Shown piece by piece: positions 26,246 to 37,857 of a DNA stretch of 64,000 bases. Below the pieces are notes generated by a model. The model searched no databases, was not told where the DNA came from, and saw only the letters and a list, made by a program, of their open reading frames with translations. Location: NCBI GenBank assembly GCA_023101885.1, contig JALPQD010000124.1, positions 4,751,101 to 4,815,100 of the forward strand. The letters run 5' to 3'. Numbering within the stretch: the stretch's first letter is position 1; each line of letters starts with the position of its first letter. Position numbers and translations under genes: made by a program. This DNA comes from Typhlomys cinereus (Eukaryota > Chordata > Mammalia > Rodentia > Platacanthomyidae).

Positions 26246-26453
26246 GGGGCTGGAGAGGTGGCTCAGGGGTTAAGCCTCTGCCTTGCAGGCGGAAGGTCCT
26301 GAGTTCAGATCCTAGACCCCATGTATAGACGCTGGGCGGAAGCAGGGGTGGCCTGCATTTCTGGTCCTGGTAGGGTGGAGCTGTGAATCCTGGGCAGAGT
26401 AAACAAGGAGGAGGTGGAGGTGGTCCATGGTGGTTCCCAAATTCGCCCGTGGT

Positions 26454-26506
<53 letters not shown>

Positions 26507-26557
26507 GTACACACACACACAATTGAATAAATAATAAAAAATATTTTTAAAAAACCC
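26246..26557 (+). mobile_element. Young CpG-rich B2-like SINE
   Basis: CAGAAAAACT at 26236-26245 and 26558-26567 flanks it. The (CA)n tail spans about 60 bases. Confidence 0.88.
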
Positions 26558-27046
26558 CAGAAAAACTATGACTAGATTAAATAAAAGCTTAATTTTCTCC
26601 AGTACCATGAAGCACAAAGAAAAGGCAGTCCAAGAACAGTACAGGCCCAAGATATTTCATCTAAATTCTGCTATTCTTTGGAAACAAGTCTTTAGTCTCA
26701 TGTTTCTATTTTGGGGTTACACTCTGATCATCTTGTGATCAAAAGAGCAAGAAATCTGATTATATGAAGAAAATGAAAACTTTCCTAGGAAACTTAAAAC
26801 TAGTCTTCTACTTACATCACCTAAGAAAATGGGCGTTTTAGACATGCTGTTCCCTCAACAAAGTACATGCTTTGTTAGTAATGAACAAGGAGACAATGCT
26901 TGCTACACAGGAAACCAGCAATATATACAAAGCCAACATATTTGATTTGTGGTAAAATCAAAAGTATTATAAGAGTTTAAAGAAGAACAAGAACCTGTAA
27001 GTTAGTAAGAGTTTGAGAAGATTTATAACCTGGCTAAACAATTCTT

Positions 27047-27512
27047 TTTTTTTTTTTTATTTCAGCTCATACAAACTTATTAGGTACACCAGTTCCCTCC
27101 CTTCCTCCTCCTCCCCCCATACCCCCTGCTCCTCCTCCCCACCCCTTTCCCTCCCCATCCCCCAGTGCCTCCCGCCCCAATTCCCAGAGAGTCCTTTCTT
27201 GTGCATGTCTGATTTTCCTCTGGGCCCTCCTCTCTGATGACGTACAAGGACCCAGTGGCCTTTCCCTGAACCCTTTCCCGTGTTCCCCTTAGGTATAGGA
27301 ATACTGCTGTGGCTGCCAATCCTTTACCTCCAAGGCTCTTGGTGTCTTTAGCAGATGCTAGACTTTGTGAGGTCAACAGTGTGTTGGACAATGCGCAGGG
27401 CATGCAAAGTCCAATTATGATTGCTTCAGCCCTAACTAGTATAGAGTATCTTATATATCATTGCTCCTCCCATCCTTTTGCTCTTACACTCTTACCGTCC
27501 CCTCTTCTGCAA
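27047..27512 (-). mobile_element. 5'-truncated L1 (3' UTR end), young
   Basis: On the minus strand it ends with a G-rich polypurine tract, AATAAGTTTG-type end and a poly(A) (poly-T at 27045-27058 on plus). A perfect 17-base duplication CTGGCTAAACAATTCTT lies at 27030-27046 and 27513-27529. The cut site reads TT/AAGA on the minus strand, close to the L1 endonuclease preference. Confidence 0.85.
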
Positions 27513-27567
27513 CTGGCTAAACAATTCTTAACAAAGATAAAATTCCTTGTCTTAAAAAAAATAAGAG

Positions 27568-27740
27568 TAATGGCTGGTGAGATAGTTTAGCATGTAAGAC
27601 ATCTGCCTGAAAATATGCTAACCTGAATCTGATCCCTGGAAACCTACATGGTGGAAGGAGAAAACTGATTTCTGAAAGCTGTCCTGTGACTTTTACATAT
27701 GTGCCATGACATGCATGTGTATATTCTCTCTCTCTAACAA
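27568..27740 (+). mobile_element. B3/B2-related SINE, diverged
   Basis: GGCTGGTGAGATAGTTTAGC head, CCTACATGGTGGAAGGAG and a late CATGCATGTG segment fit a rodent B3-like copy. Confidence 0.55.
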
Positions 27741-27839
27741 ATTAATCAATTAAAGTCAAAAATTTAAATAAAAATATAAAAGAATAATAAAAAACAAAGA
27801 CAAGAAATGCAATCAGGCTTTAAAAATAAAACCAATAAC

Positions 27840-28205
27840 TTTGTGCTACAGTTTAGATCTTGAATATCTTACAAAGGGCTGTGTGCTAAAGGTTTGGTTT
27901 CAAGTGGACTATAGGGAGGCAATCAAACTTTTAATGGATAAGGCCAAAGGTAAGGAAGTAGGTCACTGGGGACATGCCTTACAGGGGTATTGTGGGGCAC
28001 CGGTTCTTCTCTACTGTTTTGCTCCCTGACTCATAATGTAATAGGCTTTGACCCATCATGCAATTTTGCCATGACATGCTGCTTCACCACCAACACACAG
28101 CAATGGAAACAAGTAATTAAGACTAGTGTCTTCAAAGCTATAGCAAAATAAACTTTTCCTTTATAAGTTAATCACCTATGATAAGTTATTATAATGAGGG
28201 AACAC
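27840..28205 (+). mobile_element. LTR, MaLR-type, degenerate
   Basis: Starts TTGTGCTACAGTTTAGATCT, contains GGTCACTGGGGACATGCC and an AAAATAAACTTTTCCTTTAT signal near the end, as in MaLR-type LTRs. No internal region nearby. Confidence 0.5.
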
Positions 28206-28814
28206 GACTATATAAATAAAAAAATTCCTCATTGTAAAACTAAGTTCTATTTAAGTTGCTTCCTGATGAATATGCAAGCTGTTTCCTAGCAGCAAAGAAA
28301 AAGCATCATATTTAAGAGACAAGATACAGGCCAAAGATCTAAACAAGCATTTCTCCAAGAAGTCACACAAATGGTCAAGTGACACATAAAAATATTTTCA
28401 ATACCCCTAATTATCAAGGAAATGGAAAACAAAACCACAATGAATTATCCCTTCTTACCTAGTAGAATGGCTAGAATTAAACACCAGGCAGGAGATTTTA
28501 GAAGGACAAGGTGACTTGGAGCCCTTACATACTAGCAGTAGAAATAAAAAGTAGTTCTTCAAATACATGGAGTTGCCAGGTGATTTAGCAATTCTACTAA
28601 GGTATACACACAACAGAAATAAAAACATATTACACTTAAAAACTTGTACATTGCATTCCATAAGAGAATAAGAGGCAGTGTGAAGAGAGTAGAAAGATGG
28701 TAGCTTCATAATAATTAAGAATGAGACTCTCAGAATAAAGCAGATGAAATTTTTACTCCACACTTACTTTGTAATTGAGAAATTCATCTTTCTGTGCCTG
28801 TTTCTTCACTGCCA

Positions 28815-29432
28815 AATAAATATAAGGCAGGTATTGTGATACCTGTAATGCCAGCTCTTAGAAAACTGAGGCAGGGCCTAAAGATGGGGAGGAGCAACGA
28901 TATGCAAGATACTCTATACACGTTAGGGCTGAAGTAATCATAATAGGACTTTGCATGACCTGCGCAATGACCAACATTTATTATCGAGCCCCCAAAGTCT
29001 AGCATGGATCACAGACACTAGGATCCTTAGAGGCAAGGGATTAACAGCCACAATAGTGTTCCTGTACTAAAGGGGAACACAAGAAAGAGCTCTAGGTAAT
29101 GCCACTGAGTCCTTACACCTCATCAGAGAAGAGGACCCAGAGGGAAGTTTGACATGCACACTATAGGATGCTCCAGGAATGGGGGGGAGGGGAGACTGGG
29201 AGAAAGGGAGGGAGAGGGGAAAGGAAAGGGTAAAGGTGGGAAGGGAACAAGGGGATCCAGGGAGGAGTGGAGGGAGGGACGGGAACGGGGTACTTATCAA
29301 CTCTGTATGGAAGAAATAAAAAATAAAATAAAAAAAAGATACAAGAAAAGTGAGGCAGTAAGAACATGATTTTGAGGCCAGCTTGGCCTAAAAAGTGAGT
29401 GTGAGGAGAGGCATAGCAAAACCTATCTAAAA
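28815..29432 (+). mobile_element. B1 SINE interrupted by L1
   Basis: Left half has TGATACCTGTAATGCCAGCT, right half has TTGAGGCCAGCTTGGCCTAA and an A-rich end. Together they make one B1 split by the L1 at 28875-29343. Confidence 0.75.
28875..29343 (+). mobile_element. 5'-truncated L1 (3' UTR end) nested in a B1 SINE
   Basis: Plus-strand copy of the same L1 end: G-rich tract at 29178-29290 then AATAAAAAATAAAATAAAA. Flanks AGAAAACTGAGGCAG (28860-28874) and AGAAAAGTGAGGCAG (29344-29358) are its duplication. The flanking B1 halves are 28815-28874 and 29344-29432. Confidence 0.85.
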
Positions 29433-29944
29433 AAAAAAGTCTAGTAAATAATGGATATATAAGCATCTAATTTCACAACATTTGGGGATTAACTAAGATA
29501 ATAATTTAAGATATGGCTTGCTGCTATGCATAAATACTCAATAAACATCAATTATTATCATTGCATGTTTTGCCATTCTTATTTCTAGCTCCTAAAGATA
29601 AACCAGTATGAATATAGCACATGTAAACAACACTAAATAAAAGATTTCAAAGAAACTGTGCAACTAGTTGAAAGTGAGTAGAATAAAGATTCCCCCAATC
29701 TGCACTCATATCAGTGAAAGCTTGTCAAATGGTAAGACTTGGTTATGACAGGTTCATGTCTCTGCTTATTTTCCCTTCTTAGTCTAATAGCCTCTTCAAA
29801 TTTAACATTATCAAATGTGAATTTCTGACTTTCCTTCTGCAAGTTTCTCCACTTTGATATTCCTTATCAGCTGAAAGCGTCTGGATTTCATCAGTAATTT
29901 GCAGTATGGTGAAGTCATGAATGACTCTTGTGGTAAATTATGGA

Positions 29945-30250
29945 AAGTTCCTCATATCGAATTCTAATCTCTTGAACCCGTGAATATCATAGTATGGGAT
30001 AAAGACTGCAGATACAATTAAAGGTTCTGAGATGGGGAAATTATCTTGGATCATCAAGATGGGACCTAGATTCAATCACTTGATTTTTATAAAGGAGATA
30101 TGACAGACAAAGAAAGAGAAGCAATGTGGCCATGAAAGCAGAATCTGGAATGATGTAGCCACACGTCTAGGAATACTGCTAGCCAATTATCAGAGACAAC
30201 AATCAGAATTGTAAGAGACAAAGCCTCCAGAGGGAGTGTAATCTGTCCAT
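29945..30250 (+). mobile_element. Ancient LTR/MER-like repeat
   Basis: GGGAAATTATCTTGGATCAT, GGGACCTAGATTCAATCACT and the following AGAGAAGCAATGTGGCCATG recall a common mammalian interspersed repeat of LTR type. Family assignment from memory is uncertain. Confidence 0.35.
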
Positions 30251-30559
30251 ACTTTTCCCTATTCATTTATTTTGTGGGGGATGCTCAGCATCTGAATCCC
30301 CTTTCTATTGGTAAATTTCTTCATGCCAATAGTAGGTAGTTATCTAGAACCATAGAAACCAGAAACTCAAGATTTCCTTGTTATGAGAGCATAGACGTGT
30401 GGTGACTGGCAGAAAGGACAAAATTGAGGGTCAGACATCTCATTCTCTTCAGCAGGACTAGGGATGCCTGAAGAATCATCTTCCAAGATTGGCAATGTCA
30501 GCCTTCTAGCGTCTGGAAATCACCACTTTGCTTTTTATTTTTAAAAGTTTGGCTTCTCT

Positions 30560-30870
30560 TGATATCTCATATATTCAGAATCAAGCTGTATTTGTTATTT
30601 TATATCTGGCTCATTTCACTTAGCATAGTATCTTCAAGGTTTGTCAGAATTTAGCTTCTTCCTAAAGCTGAATGATACAGTTTTCACACTACTTTGTGAC
30701 ATTTGCGCTTCTCCCATCTTTACTATAATGTTGTTCTCCACATGGATATACAAATACTCTTCAACATCATGTTTTCATGTTTTCAGATTATAATCAAGTA
30801 GAACTATTTAATCACATAATAATTTTATTTTTAATTTTCTAAAGAACTGGTATACTATTTTCCATAGTAG
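30560..30870 (-). mobile_element. Ancient L1M-like fragment, antisense
   Basis: GGCTCATTTCACTTAGCATA and the following TCTTCAAGGTTTGTCAGAAT match the antisense of a very common old mammalian L1 3' region. Confidence 0.6.
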
Positions 30871-30965
30871 CTGTATCAATACCACAGTCTCAGTTGCTTT
30901 TCTGTCACTGTGACAATACCTGACAGAAGCAACTTAAAGGAAGAAATTGGCTCCCAATTTTCAAG

Positions 30966-31356
30966 GCCTGGGGTGAAGGCTTAGTCAGTAAAAACACTTG
31001 CCCTGCAAGCATAGGGACCTAAGTTTGACCCCTAGAACTCACGTAAAAATAATAATGGAGATGGTAGCAGGCGCTTTTAATCTCAGTGCTGGGGAGACAG
31101 AGGCAGAGACAAGAGGATGCATAGGACTGAACAGCCAGCCAGTGAAACCTGGTAAGCTCCAAGTCAATGAGAAATCTTGTCTCACAAGGAGGGAGATAAC
31201 TTTCCTGAGGATGACATTAAAGTCGTCTTCTGGCCTCCAGATATACATGTTCAATACATGAATGCAGGTACACACAAATATGTCCACACATGCATGTGGA
31301 CATGGACACATCCACACACTCACTTACACACATTAAAAAAGAGAAAGAAAGAAAAA
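30966..31356 (+). mobile_element. B4-type (ID plus B1) SINE inserted in an LTR remnant
   Basis: A tRNA-like head (GGTGAAGGCTTAGTCAGTAA) is followed by a B1-like section (TTTTAATCTCAGTGCTGGGG) and a CA-rich tail, the composite plan of B4. Just upstream, 30895-30960 looks like the antisense end of an ERVL/MaLR LTR. Confidence 0.6.
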
Positions 31357-31906
31357 AAAACTAAGATGTACAACAGTGAGCCCTTGAAACCCAACAGACC
31401 CTAGCTAATAAGGCTTCAAAATTGGTTGAGCAATTGCAACAGTACAAGACATATATCATAATAATACAGGATAAACAAGAGAAATTGTATGAGTACTTTG
31501 TAGGGAAAGGAGATAGCTTGGGAATTCTCTACAATCTTATGCCAATTTATTTATTTTTGTAAACCTGAGTCTAAAACTGCTCCTACTTCTGAAGTCTGAT
31601 TTAAAAAAAAAAACAAACTAACATACTAGAAAATAGCATAGTGATGTGGGGAATTAAAGGTTAAATACTCTAAAGTCATCCTACTGTCTTATGTTTGTAG
31701 GGCCTTGTACATATTAAGCAAATATTCTTTCACTGAGCTATATTCCTAACCCTATTATTTATGAGAAAGAAATTTAATTATCCTTAGACTTTGAGCCCAA
31801 ATAATGCACGCTTAAAGTTTAAGGGAAATTGTTAAATGGAAAAAAGATTAAGTGCACAAATCTACAGAACAAAATAAATCTATGGTTTTGAACTATGGTG
31901 GCTTAC

Positions 31907-32055
31907 CTGAGATTCCAGAACCTCCAGCTTACGTTTTCTTGCATGAAGAGCTTTACTTGGAAAAGCCCAGTAATAATTAGAAGTTCCAATCCTCTCACAG
32001 TCAACCATACCATCATCAACTAAACTTTGAAGGACTTCTTTTACTGACATAGCAG
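31907..32055 (-). CDS. Mnd1: Mnd1 exon 4 (Thr43 to Gln92)
   Basis: The 149-base exon completes Thr43 and encodes 49 residues, starting [20 protein letters not shown] and ending with [11 protein letters not shown]. It finishes the winged-helix domain ([14 protein letters not shown] is its diagnostic wing region) and starts the coiled coil that pairs with Hop2. Acceptor AG sits before CTGCTATG; donor is GTAAGC after CAG. This is the most strongly diagnostic Mnd1 segment in the window. Confidence 0.97.
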
Positions 32056-32224
32056 CTATAAGAGAAATTTTTTTTGCATAATCTAAGAAACACTGTAAAT
32101 AAAATTCAAAACCGAATAAAAGAAACATTTGCAAAGCACATCACAACTTGGAGTTAACAAGTTTAAAAAATTAGCTCTTTAACAACAAAAAGACAAAATT
32201 ACATTAATAAGTATCTATATGTAT

Positions 32225-32585
32225 GAAAATATGAGATAATGGGTCTGTCAGAGATAAATATTGCGTGTTGTCTCTTATATGTGAATCCTAGCTTCTAATT
32301 TCATGTGGGAATTTATGTGGAAAGTATGTGGGCAAAGGTCAGGAAACTAGAAAAGAGGGAAAAAAGGCTTTAAGAAGGGAGGATGGAAAGGCTGGAACAT
32401 GTGTAACATGAAAGGGGAAAAGAACACCTGGGCACATTACTTGCAGGGAAGGGGACAGAGAAATGGGGAGAGGTGGGAAGGAGCAGACCAAACAAAGAGT
32501 ATTATGAAAATGCTGTAAGGAAGCGGGTTGCTTAGCACACTAATTTAAAAAATAATAATAATGAAATAAAATAACAAAACTAAGC
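32225..32585 (+). mobile_element. Old L1 3' UTR fragment
   Basis: TTGTCTCTTATATGTGAATC followed by a purine-rich run (AAGGGAGGATGGAAAGG, GGGGACAGAGAAATGGGGAG) and an A-rich end fits an older rodent L1 3' end. Confidence 0.65.
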
Positions 32586-33229
32586 ATCTATAAAATGTTC
32601 GTGGCCAATATATTCAATCTCACTTTTTTTTTCTTTGTAATACTGAAGACTGAAGCCAGGACTCTTGAGCAACAAGCATTCTACTACTGGCTCCTTCAAT
32701 CCCACTCATAATTGAATAAATGAAAAATAAGGCAACATGATGTGCAATCTGGAATACCCAATTAAAAACATTAGAAGATACAATAAGGGATGCAAGGAAA
32801 GCAGACTAGACATAGGTGGAAGGACATGACAAGGTGCATCTAAAAACCTTAGGCTTATATATTTCCTTTATTAGGAAATTTCACTTTTATAAACTCGATC
32901 ACAGAAACTGAAGATGGATATACATTTTTTTTAGGAACAAAAGTCTAACAACTGAATAGTAAAAGTACAATGCAATAATTTGCCATAAAAGAATACTTAG
33001 TGGCATGAATATCTAATGACACAATGCATTATACAGAACATATAATATAGAAAAATAAAAGAATGTACTAAAGTGACAGTAGTTATCATTTGATGATAGG
33101 TGCCTGATAATTTTTACTTACTTCTTTTTTTCAAACAATGAATATGCATTACATTTAGCAAAGAAAACTAAAACAAAGTTATTAAGGGAAACTAAACAAT
33201 AAGGAAACTAGGTGCTATAGTTGGGGCTA

Positions 33230-33515
33230 ATATTTATTTACTTACTAAATATTTATTTTTCTGTGTATATGTGTCTGTGTGTGTACGAGAAGGCACTATA
33301 TGTGCCTATGAAGGCTTGAGGGAAACTTACAGAATCATCCTGGATTGTTCTACCTCCTTTTTGCTTTGCTCTGGGGTTTCCCAAGCTCTATCTTCCAGAA
33401 CTGGAAGTACAGGCCACTGCCATTTCTGCCTCTCATTTTTACGTGGGATCCAGGATCTGAACTCGCATTTGCTTGCAAGGCAGAGTCCTAACGCCTGAAT
33501 CATTTCTCTAATCCC
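33230..33515 (-). mobile_element. B2-like SINE, older subfamily
   Basis: Antisense copy with a diverged tail and the CATCCTGGATTG body segment. Confidence 0.78.
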
Positions 33516-33683
33516 CATATTTCATTTCCATTTAAATTTTTCCTAAAGCAGATACCCAACTATCAAATTTATTTAAAAATTAAAGATCTAAATAAATAAA
33601 ATTGACACTAAATGTACAATACATTCAATTCCACGAGAAAAAACTGAAGTAAAATGTCCAAGAATTCTAAAAATGTAGCAGTC

Positions 33684-33766
33684 GGGGATGAGGTTTGGGG
33701 ATACAGAGTTTGCCTAGCATGTACAATGTTCCAGGTACAACCCCCAAAACTGCAACAAAAAACAAG
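33684..33766 (+). mobile_element. ID element
   Basis: GGGGATGAGGTTTGGGGATA, GCCTAGCATGTACAATGTTC and an A-rich end match ID with changes. Confidence 0.6.
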
Positions 33767-34549
33767 TCAATGTGAATGTAAACTGGTATAAGGCAATACC
33801 TTTTGTGAAGGTATTCCGAGACTACCTGTTTCAAAGCCTAATAACTACATGAGCCTCTATTTTTTAAACTCTACTTCTATAGCTATTTTGTAATGAAGTA
33901 ATAGGAGATGTAGAAAAAAAATTCACGTTTTGTTCTGCTTGGGCTCCATAGCAAATGCTATATACTGAATACTTAAATAACAAAGTTTATTTCTCTTAGC
34001 TCTGGAGACTAGTGCAAGATGGTTCCTAATTTCTGGTGAGGGCTGTTTACTTATCTTTTTGGATAGTTTAACTTCTTTCTTTTCTTACTATGGGAGATCT
34101 TTCCTCTGCAAATGCACACAAAGACTTTTTTTCGTTTCTTTTCTTTAAGTCACTAGTCCTATACAATCAGAATCCTACTCTTACAACCTTACGTAATCTT
34201 TTTTTGTTCATTTCTTTGGACTATAAAGTCCAAGGTGGCTCAAACTCATGATCTTCCTGCCTTAGCCTTCCAAGTACTGAGATTACAGACATGCATCACC
34301 ATGCTCAGCTTTTAATTTAATTACCTAATAAAACTCCAAGTTCCAGAAGCAATTGAGGGTTAGAGACAAAACTTGAAAATATACCAAAATGCTTACTTAC
34401 AGTGGTGATCTCAGAATAGAAAAATTACTATTTTCTTTAGTTTTTATAATTTCAAATTATTCAAATGATATATAATCAGAAGGTTTAATACATATTATAT
34501 ATGTAGATGTGAATATGAGCTTATTTAGGAACAGGGTCTTTATAAATTA

Positions 34550-34920
34550 TGATGGTTAATTTTTATTGGCAACTCAATTATAAAGCTGGATTAAAAAGTG
34601 TCTAGGAGTTTGGTAAAACACAATTAAAAGTATGTTTAAAGGATCGAGAGACAGGTTTGACTAACAGGATAAGCCCTGAATGTGGGTAGTGCCATCCACA
34701 GACTAGAAACTCAGATGGAATAAAGTGGGAAAAACAGAGCTCACTAGTAGCGGCACCTCTCTGCTTTCTGGCTACCATGATATGAACTGCTCTTTTCTAC
34801 CATGTTTTCTTTGCCATAATTGGACTGAAAATTCAGAAACCCTGAGTAAAAAAATGAATCGTCCTTTATAAGCTGTTTTGTTGGGTATTTTGTCACAGGA
34901 CTGCAAAGTGTGACTAATAA
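34550..34920 (+). mobile_element. Solo LTR, ERVL-type, older copy
   Basis: TGATGGTTAATTTTTATTGG start, CTGAATGTGGGTAGTGCCAT block and GGTATTTTGTCACAGG end parallel the copy at 21029-21380, with many differences. Confidence 0.6.
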
Positions 34921-34944
34921 AGCAAATGTAAATTAAAAAATAAG

Positions 34945-35192
34945 TGTTGGGAGCGCTCTCAGGGGTTAAGACTCTGCCTTTCTAGCAGAAGAACCTGAGT
35001 TCAGATCCTGGAACCCATGTAAAAATTCAGGGTGGTGGCCTGTACTTCTGGCCCTGGAAGACAGAGCCTGGGAAACTCCACAGTAAAGCAAAGAGGAAGT
35101 ACAATAATCCAGGATGATTCCCAAAATCACCTGCCCCTATAGCTATACACACAGTACTCTGATACACAAACACACACACACAGAAAAAAAAA
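34945..35192 (+). mobile_element. B2-like SINE, older subfamily
   Basis: Damaged head (GGGAGCGCTCTCAGGGG) but clear body (TGGAAGACAGAGCCTGGGAA) and short (CA)n. Confidence 0.78.
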
Positions 35193-35807
35193 TAACTTAA
35201 GGATCTCAAGATGAGATCATTCTGGACTTCAGAGTGAATCTTAAGTTCAATGATATGGGAAACAATAAAGAGATGAAAGCTGTCTGAAGACAGAGCCAAA
35301 GTTAAAAAATCAGCCAGTGTTGGCAGTCATTAGAATCTAGGTAAGAGAATGAAAGGGCTGCTTCAGAGTCTCCAGAGGAAACAACTCTGCCTACAACTCA
35401 ATGTCAAACTCCAACCGCAGTAAATTTTTGTCTCTTTAAGCTACCAAATATATAGCAAATAGTTAATGCAGTCTTATGAAACTAATACACAATGTAAAGA
35501 TACAAAATTGTGTTTAACTAATACCATAAAATAAATGGTTTTTACTTTCATTGAATAAACTATACTCCAAAATAAGTGTTTACATAGGTAAATGCATATG
35601 GGTATACATACATAGTACCTTTTAATTCTTCTAGAACACAAGGACTATACCCATGATCAACAGATATCATCAATACATAAGAAACATCTTAAAAAAAAAA
35701 AGAAACATCTTATTTCTAGATGTTTATATCCTCTATAAAGGGAAAGACTATTGCAGAAAAGATTTTCTGTATTTCCCCAAATATTCCACCAAATCTTTCA
35801 TACTTAC

Positions 35808-35865
35808 TAATGCCTTTCTCCTTGGGTGCAATCTTCTCCAAGTCTTTTAGTTGAAACACATCTTT
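35808..35865 (-). CDS. Mnd1: Mnd1 exon 3 (residues 24-42 plus one base)
   Basis: The 58-base exon encodes KDVFQLKDLEKIAPKEKGI and one base of the next codon. Acceptor is AATTAG, donor GTAAGT. The split codon is completed by CT at the start of the next exon to give Thr43. The segment is the central part of the MND1 winged-helix domain, which with the Hop2 winged helix contacts double-stranded DNA. Confidence 0.95.
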
Positions 35866-36612
35866 CTAATTAAGAGGGTTAAAAAAATGAAAAAAACAAT
35901 TATTTTCTACTGTGTATTTATATTTACCATAATTATGGTCATAAGCCATCATTGCATTAAAAAACTATGCCTGCAAATGATTATTATGACCAACTCATTT
36001 CAGAGCCAGAAGAAACTTTCTTATTTAATGCCTTCATAGAATTTAAAATGCACACACATTTGCCTGAACACAACTATTAAAGTGCTTCATAACTGGAATA
36101 TAAATCTTCCCATTAAGTACAAAAACTAGCTATGGTGAATTACTTGCTAACTTCTCTGACACTTTCAATTTAAGAAAACACAAAAAACAGCCAGGCTCAG
36201 TGATGGAAGGATTGCACAGGATTTTGAGGCCAATTTGGGCAACATAGCAAGACCTCATCTCAAAAGAGACAACTGTCCTGATTTGGTTATGTTTTAAAAT
36301 TTTTATGGAGCAGTTTATCCTAATGATAAAAAAATTATAGTACATGCTGTGTTTAACCATTCACTTATATACCTTGCATATCTACTACATTCCATTATGG
36401 GGAAATAGGTATATAGAATGCATAATCTAGTGAGCCAAAAAATCTTTGCTGAATACTCTTTGGTTAAGGACAATGAAAGTGAAATTATTTGCAAAGACTA
36501 AATATTCATAAATTAGAACAGAAATGTGACTGTTATGCAAATTTGGGGTCCATTTCTTTCAAAAGCAAATTTAAAAGTACGCATGTGTTCGTGTGTGTGC
36601 GTGCGCGCGCGC

Positions 36613-36665
<53 letters not shown>

Positions 36666-37857
36666 ACCACGGACAAATTCGGAAACCACCATGGATGCCT
36701 CTACCTCCTCCTTGTTTACTCTGCCACGAGGATTCACAGGCTCCGCCCTACCAGGACCAGAAACTGCAGGCCGCCCCTGCTTCTGTTCTGCCTGGCATCT
36801 ATACGTGGGGTCTAGGATCCGAACTCAGGACCTCCCGCCTGCAAGGCAGGGGCTTAACCCCTGAGCCATCTCTCCACCCCCTTGAGATGACTAATATTGA
36901 AAGGATAAAATAATCTTTCTACTACCTGGTAGACATTAAATCTATTCTTCTTGCTCTCAGGGCCACAGGGAAAAAAATTCAACTCAGCAGAAGAAAAAAA
37001 TTTGACATACAAACCTCATCAACTTATCTTCCTAATGATATAATCATTCTTTGTATAATATCTAGTTTTGAAGTTCAAATGGCTTTTAAAAACATAAAGA
37101 TTAAACTTACAGGCAATTAAAACAAAAAAGATCCCTCAGAATAGTTTGACTTGTTTTATTGAGAAATGTATTGCTATCAAAATGAATTTTATCAATGAAA
37201 TATTTTAGCACTTTTCCCATCTGTATAGGATGAAAATAACCAGCAGGCCTAGCTTCTACCAAGCCATATGAAGTTAATTGTTTTTTATTAGGTAAAAGGT
37301 CTGTTTGGACTTGGATCTGGAGGTCTCTTTAAAAAGGCGCACAACATGGTAAAGAAAACAGTTCTAGAGCCAGATGCCTACGCTTGAATTCTGACTCTGC
37401 CACTTAGAGGAGTTGAAATTTTAAACCTATTTACTATTAATGACAGGCACAAACATCTGGAATAAATCAAGGAGGTCTGTGTACCATCACGTGTGTTAAA
37501 CTGTGGACAGATTGATAAATGCAAAGAAGCAGTATTTTTGCATTCCCTGTAAAATCAGATGGTCTTCCTTGGTTTGAATTTTGGTAATGTCAGTTCTATT
37601 TTTTGAGATATAGACTGGTTTTTCAGACATTCTGTCTCAGGGGTCCTCATCTTGCAGAACTGGTGTAAAGACGAAACCAGATGATCGACATAAAGGCTTT
37701 GGCATCTAAGTAGTACAGAGTAAACTATTATCATTATTTTCGGACAACCAATTATATGCTTCAGAAAGAGAATCCTGATGCCAGTAAATAATATAATCAG
37801 TGAAAAATTGCAAAAAAAAAAAAAAAAAAAAGTCAAAAGGAAAGGAAAGCAACTTAC
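35866..37857 (-). other. Mnd1 intron 2
   Basis: Holds a B1 fragment at about 36190-36270 (+), the young SINE at 36580, and a MIR fragment at about 37345-37440 (+, CTAGAGCCAGATGCCTACGC). Other parts show nothing recognised. Confidence 0.55.
36580..36881 (-). mobile_element. Young CpG-rich B2-like SINE, long GC/GT tract
   Basis: Body identical in plan to its siblings. The left end is a 75-base alternating tract (GTGCGCGCGC then GTGTGT) and lacks the usual ATTCAATTG end; no clear target duplication seen. Confidence 0.82.

Larger units (their letters stand above)
10884..31906 (-). other. Mnd1 intron 4 (21 kb), repeat-dense
   Basis: The longest Mnd1 intron seen. Additional old pieces not listed singly: B1 at about 16000-16115 (-) and 19440-19555 (-), an antisense L1-like 3' UTR candidate at 15250-15830, an ancient L1M-like fragment at about 22985-23190 (-), a MIR piece at 28750-28825 (+), an ID-like piece at about 31690-31755 (-). 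Segments 11840-12660, 13650-14580, 17660-19430, 19800-20900, 22010-22980, 24330-25040, 25740-26210 and 31360-31680 show no gene or repeat I can name with confidence. Confidence 0.55.
32056..35807 (-). other. Mnd1 intron 3
   Basis: Contains listed SINEs and LTR, an L1 3' end (32225-32585), an ID-like piece at about 32630-32705 (-) and a B1 piece at about 34210-34310 (-). 32720-33220, 33770-34200 and 35200-35800 hold AT-rich sequence with nothing recognised. Confidence 0.55.

Noticed and set aside
29067..29369. Glycine/arginine-rich or proline-rich open frames on both strands
   Set aside because: They come from the G-rich polypurine tract of the L1 3' end and recur at every copy.
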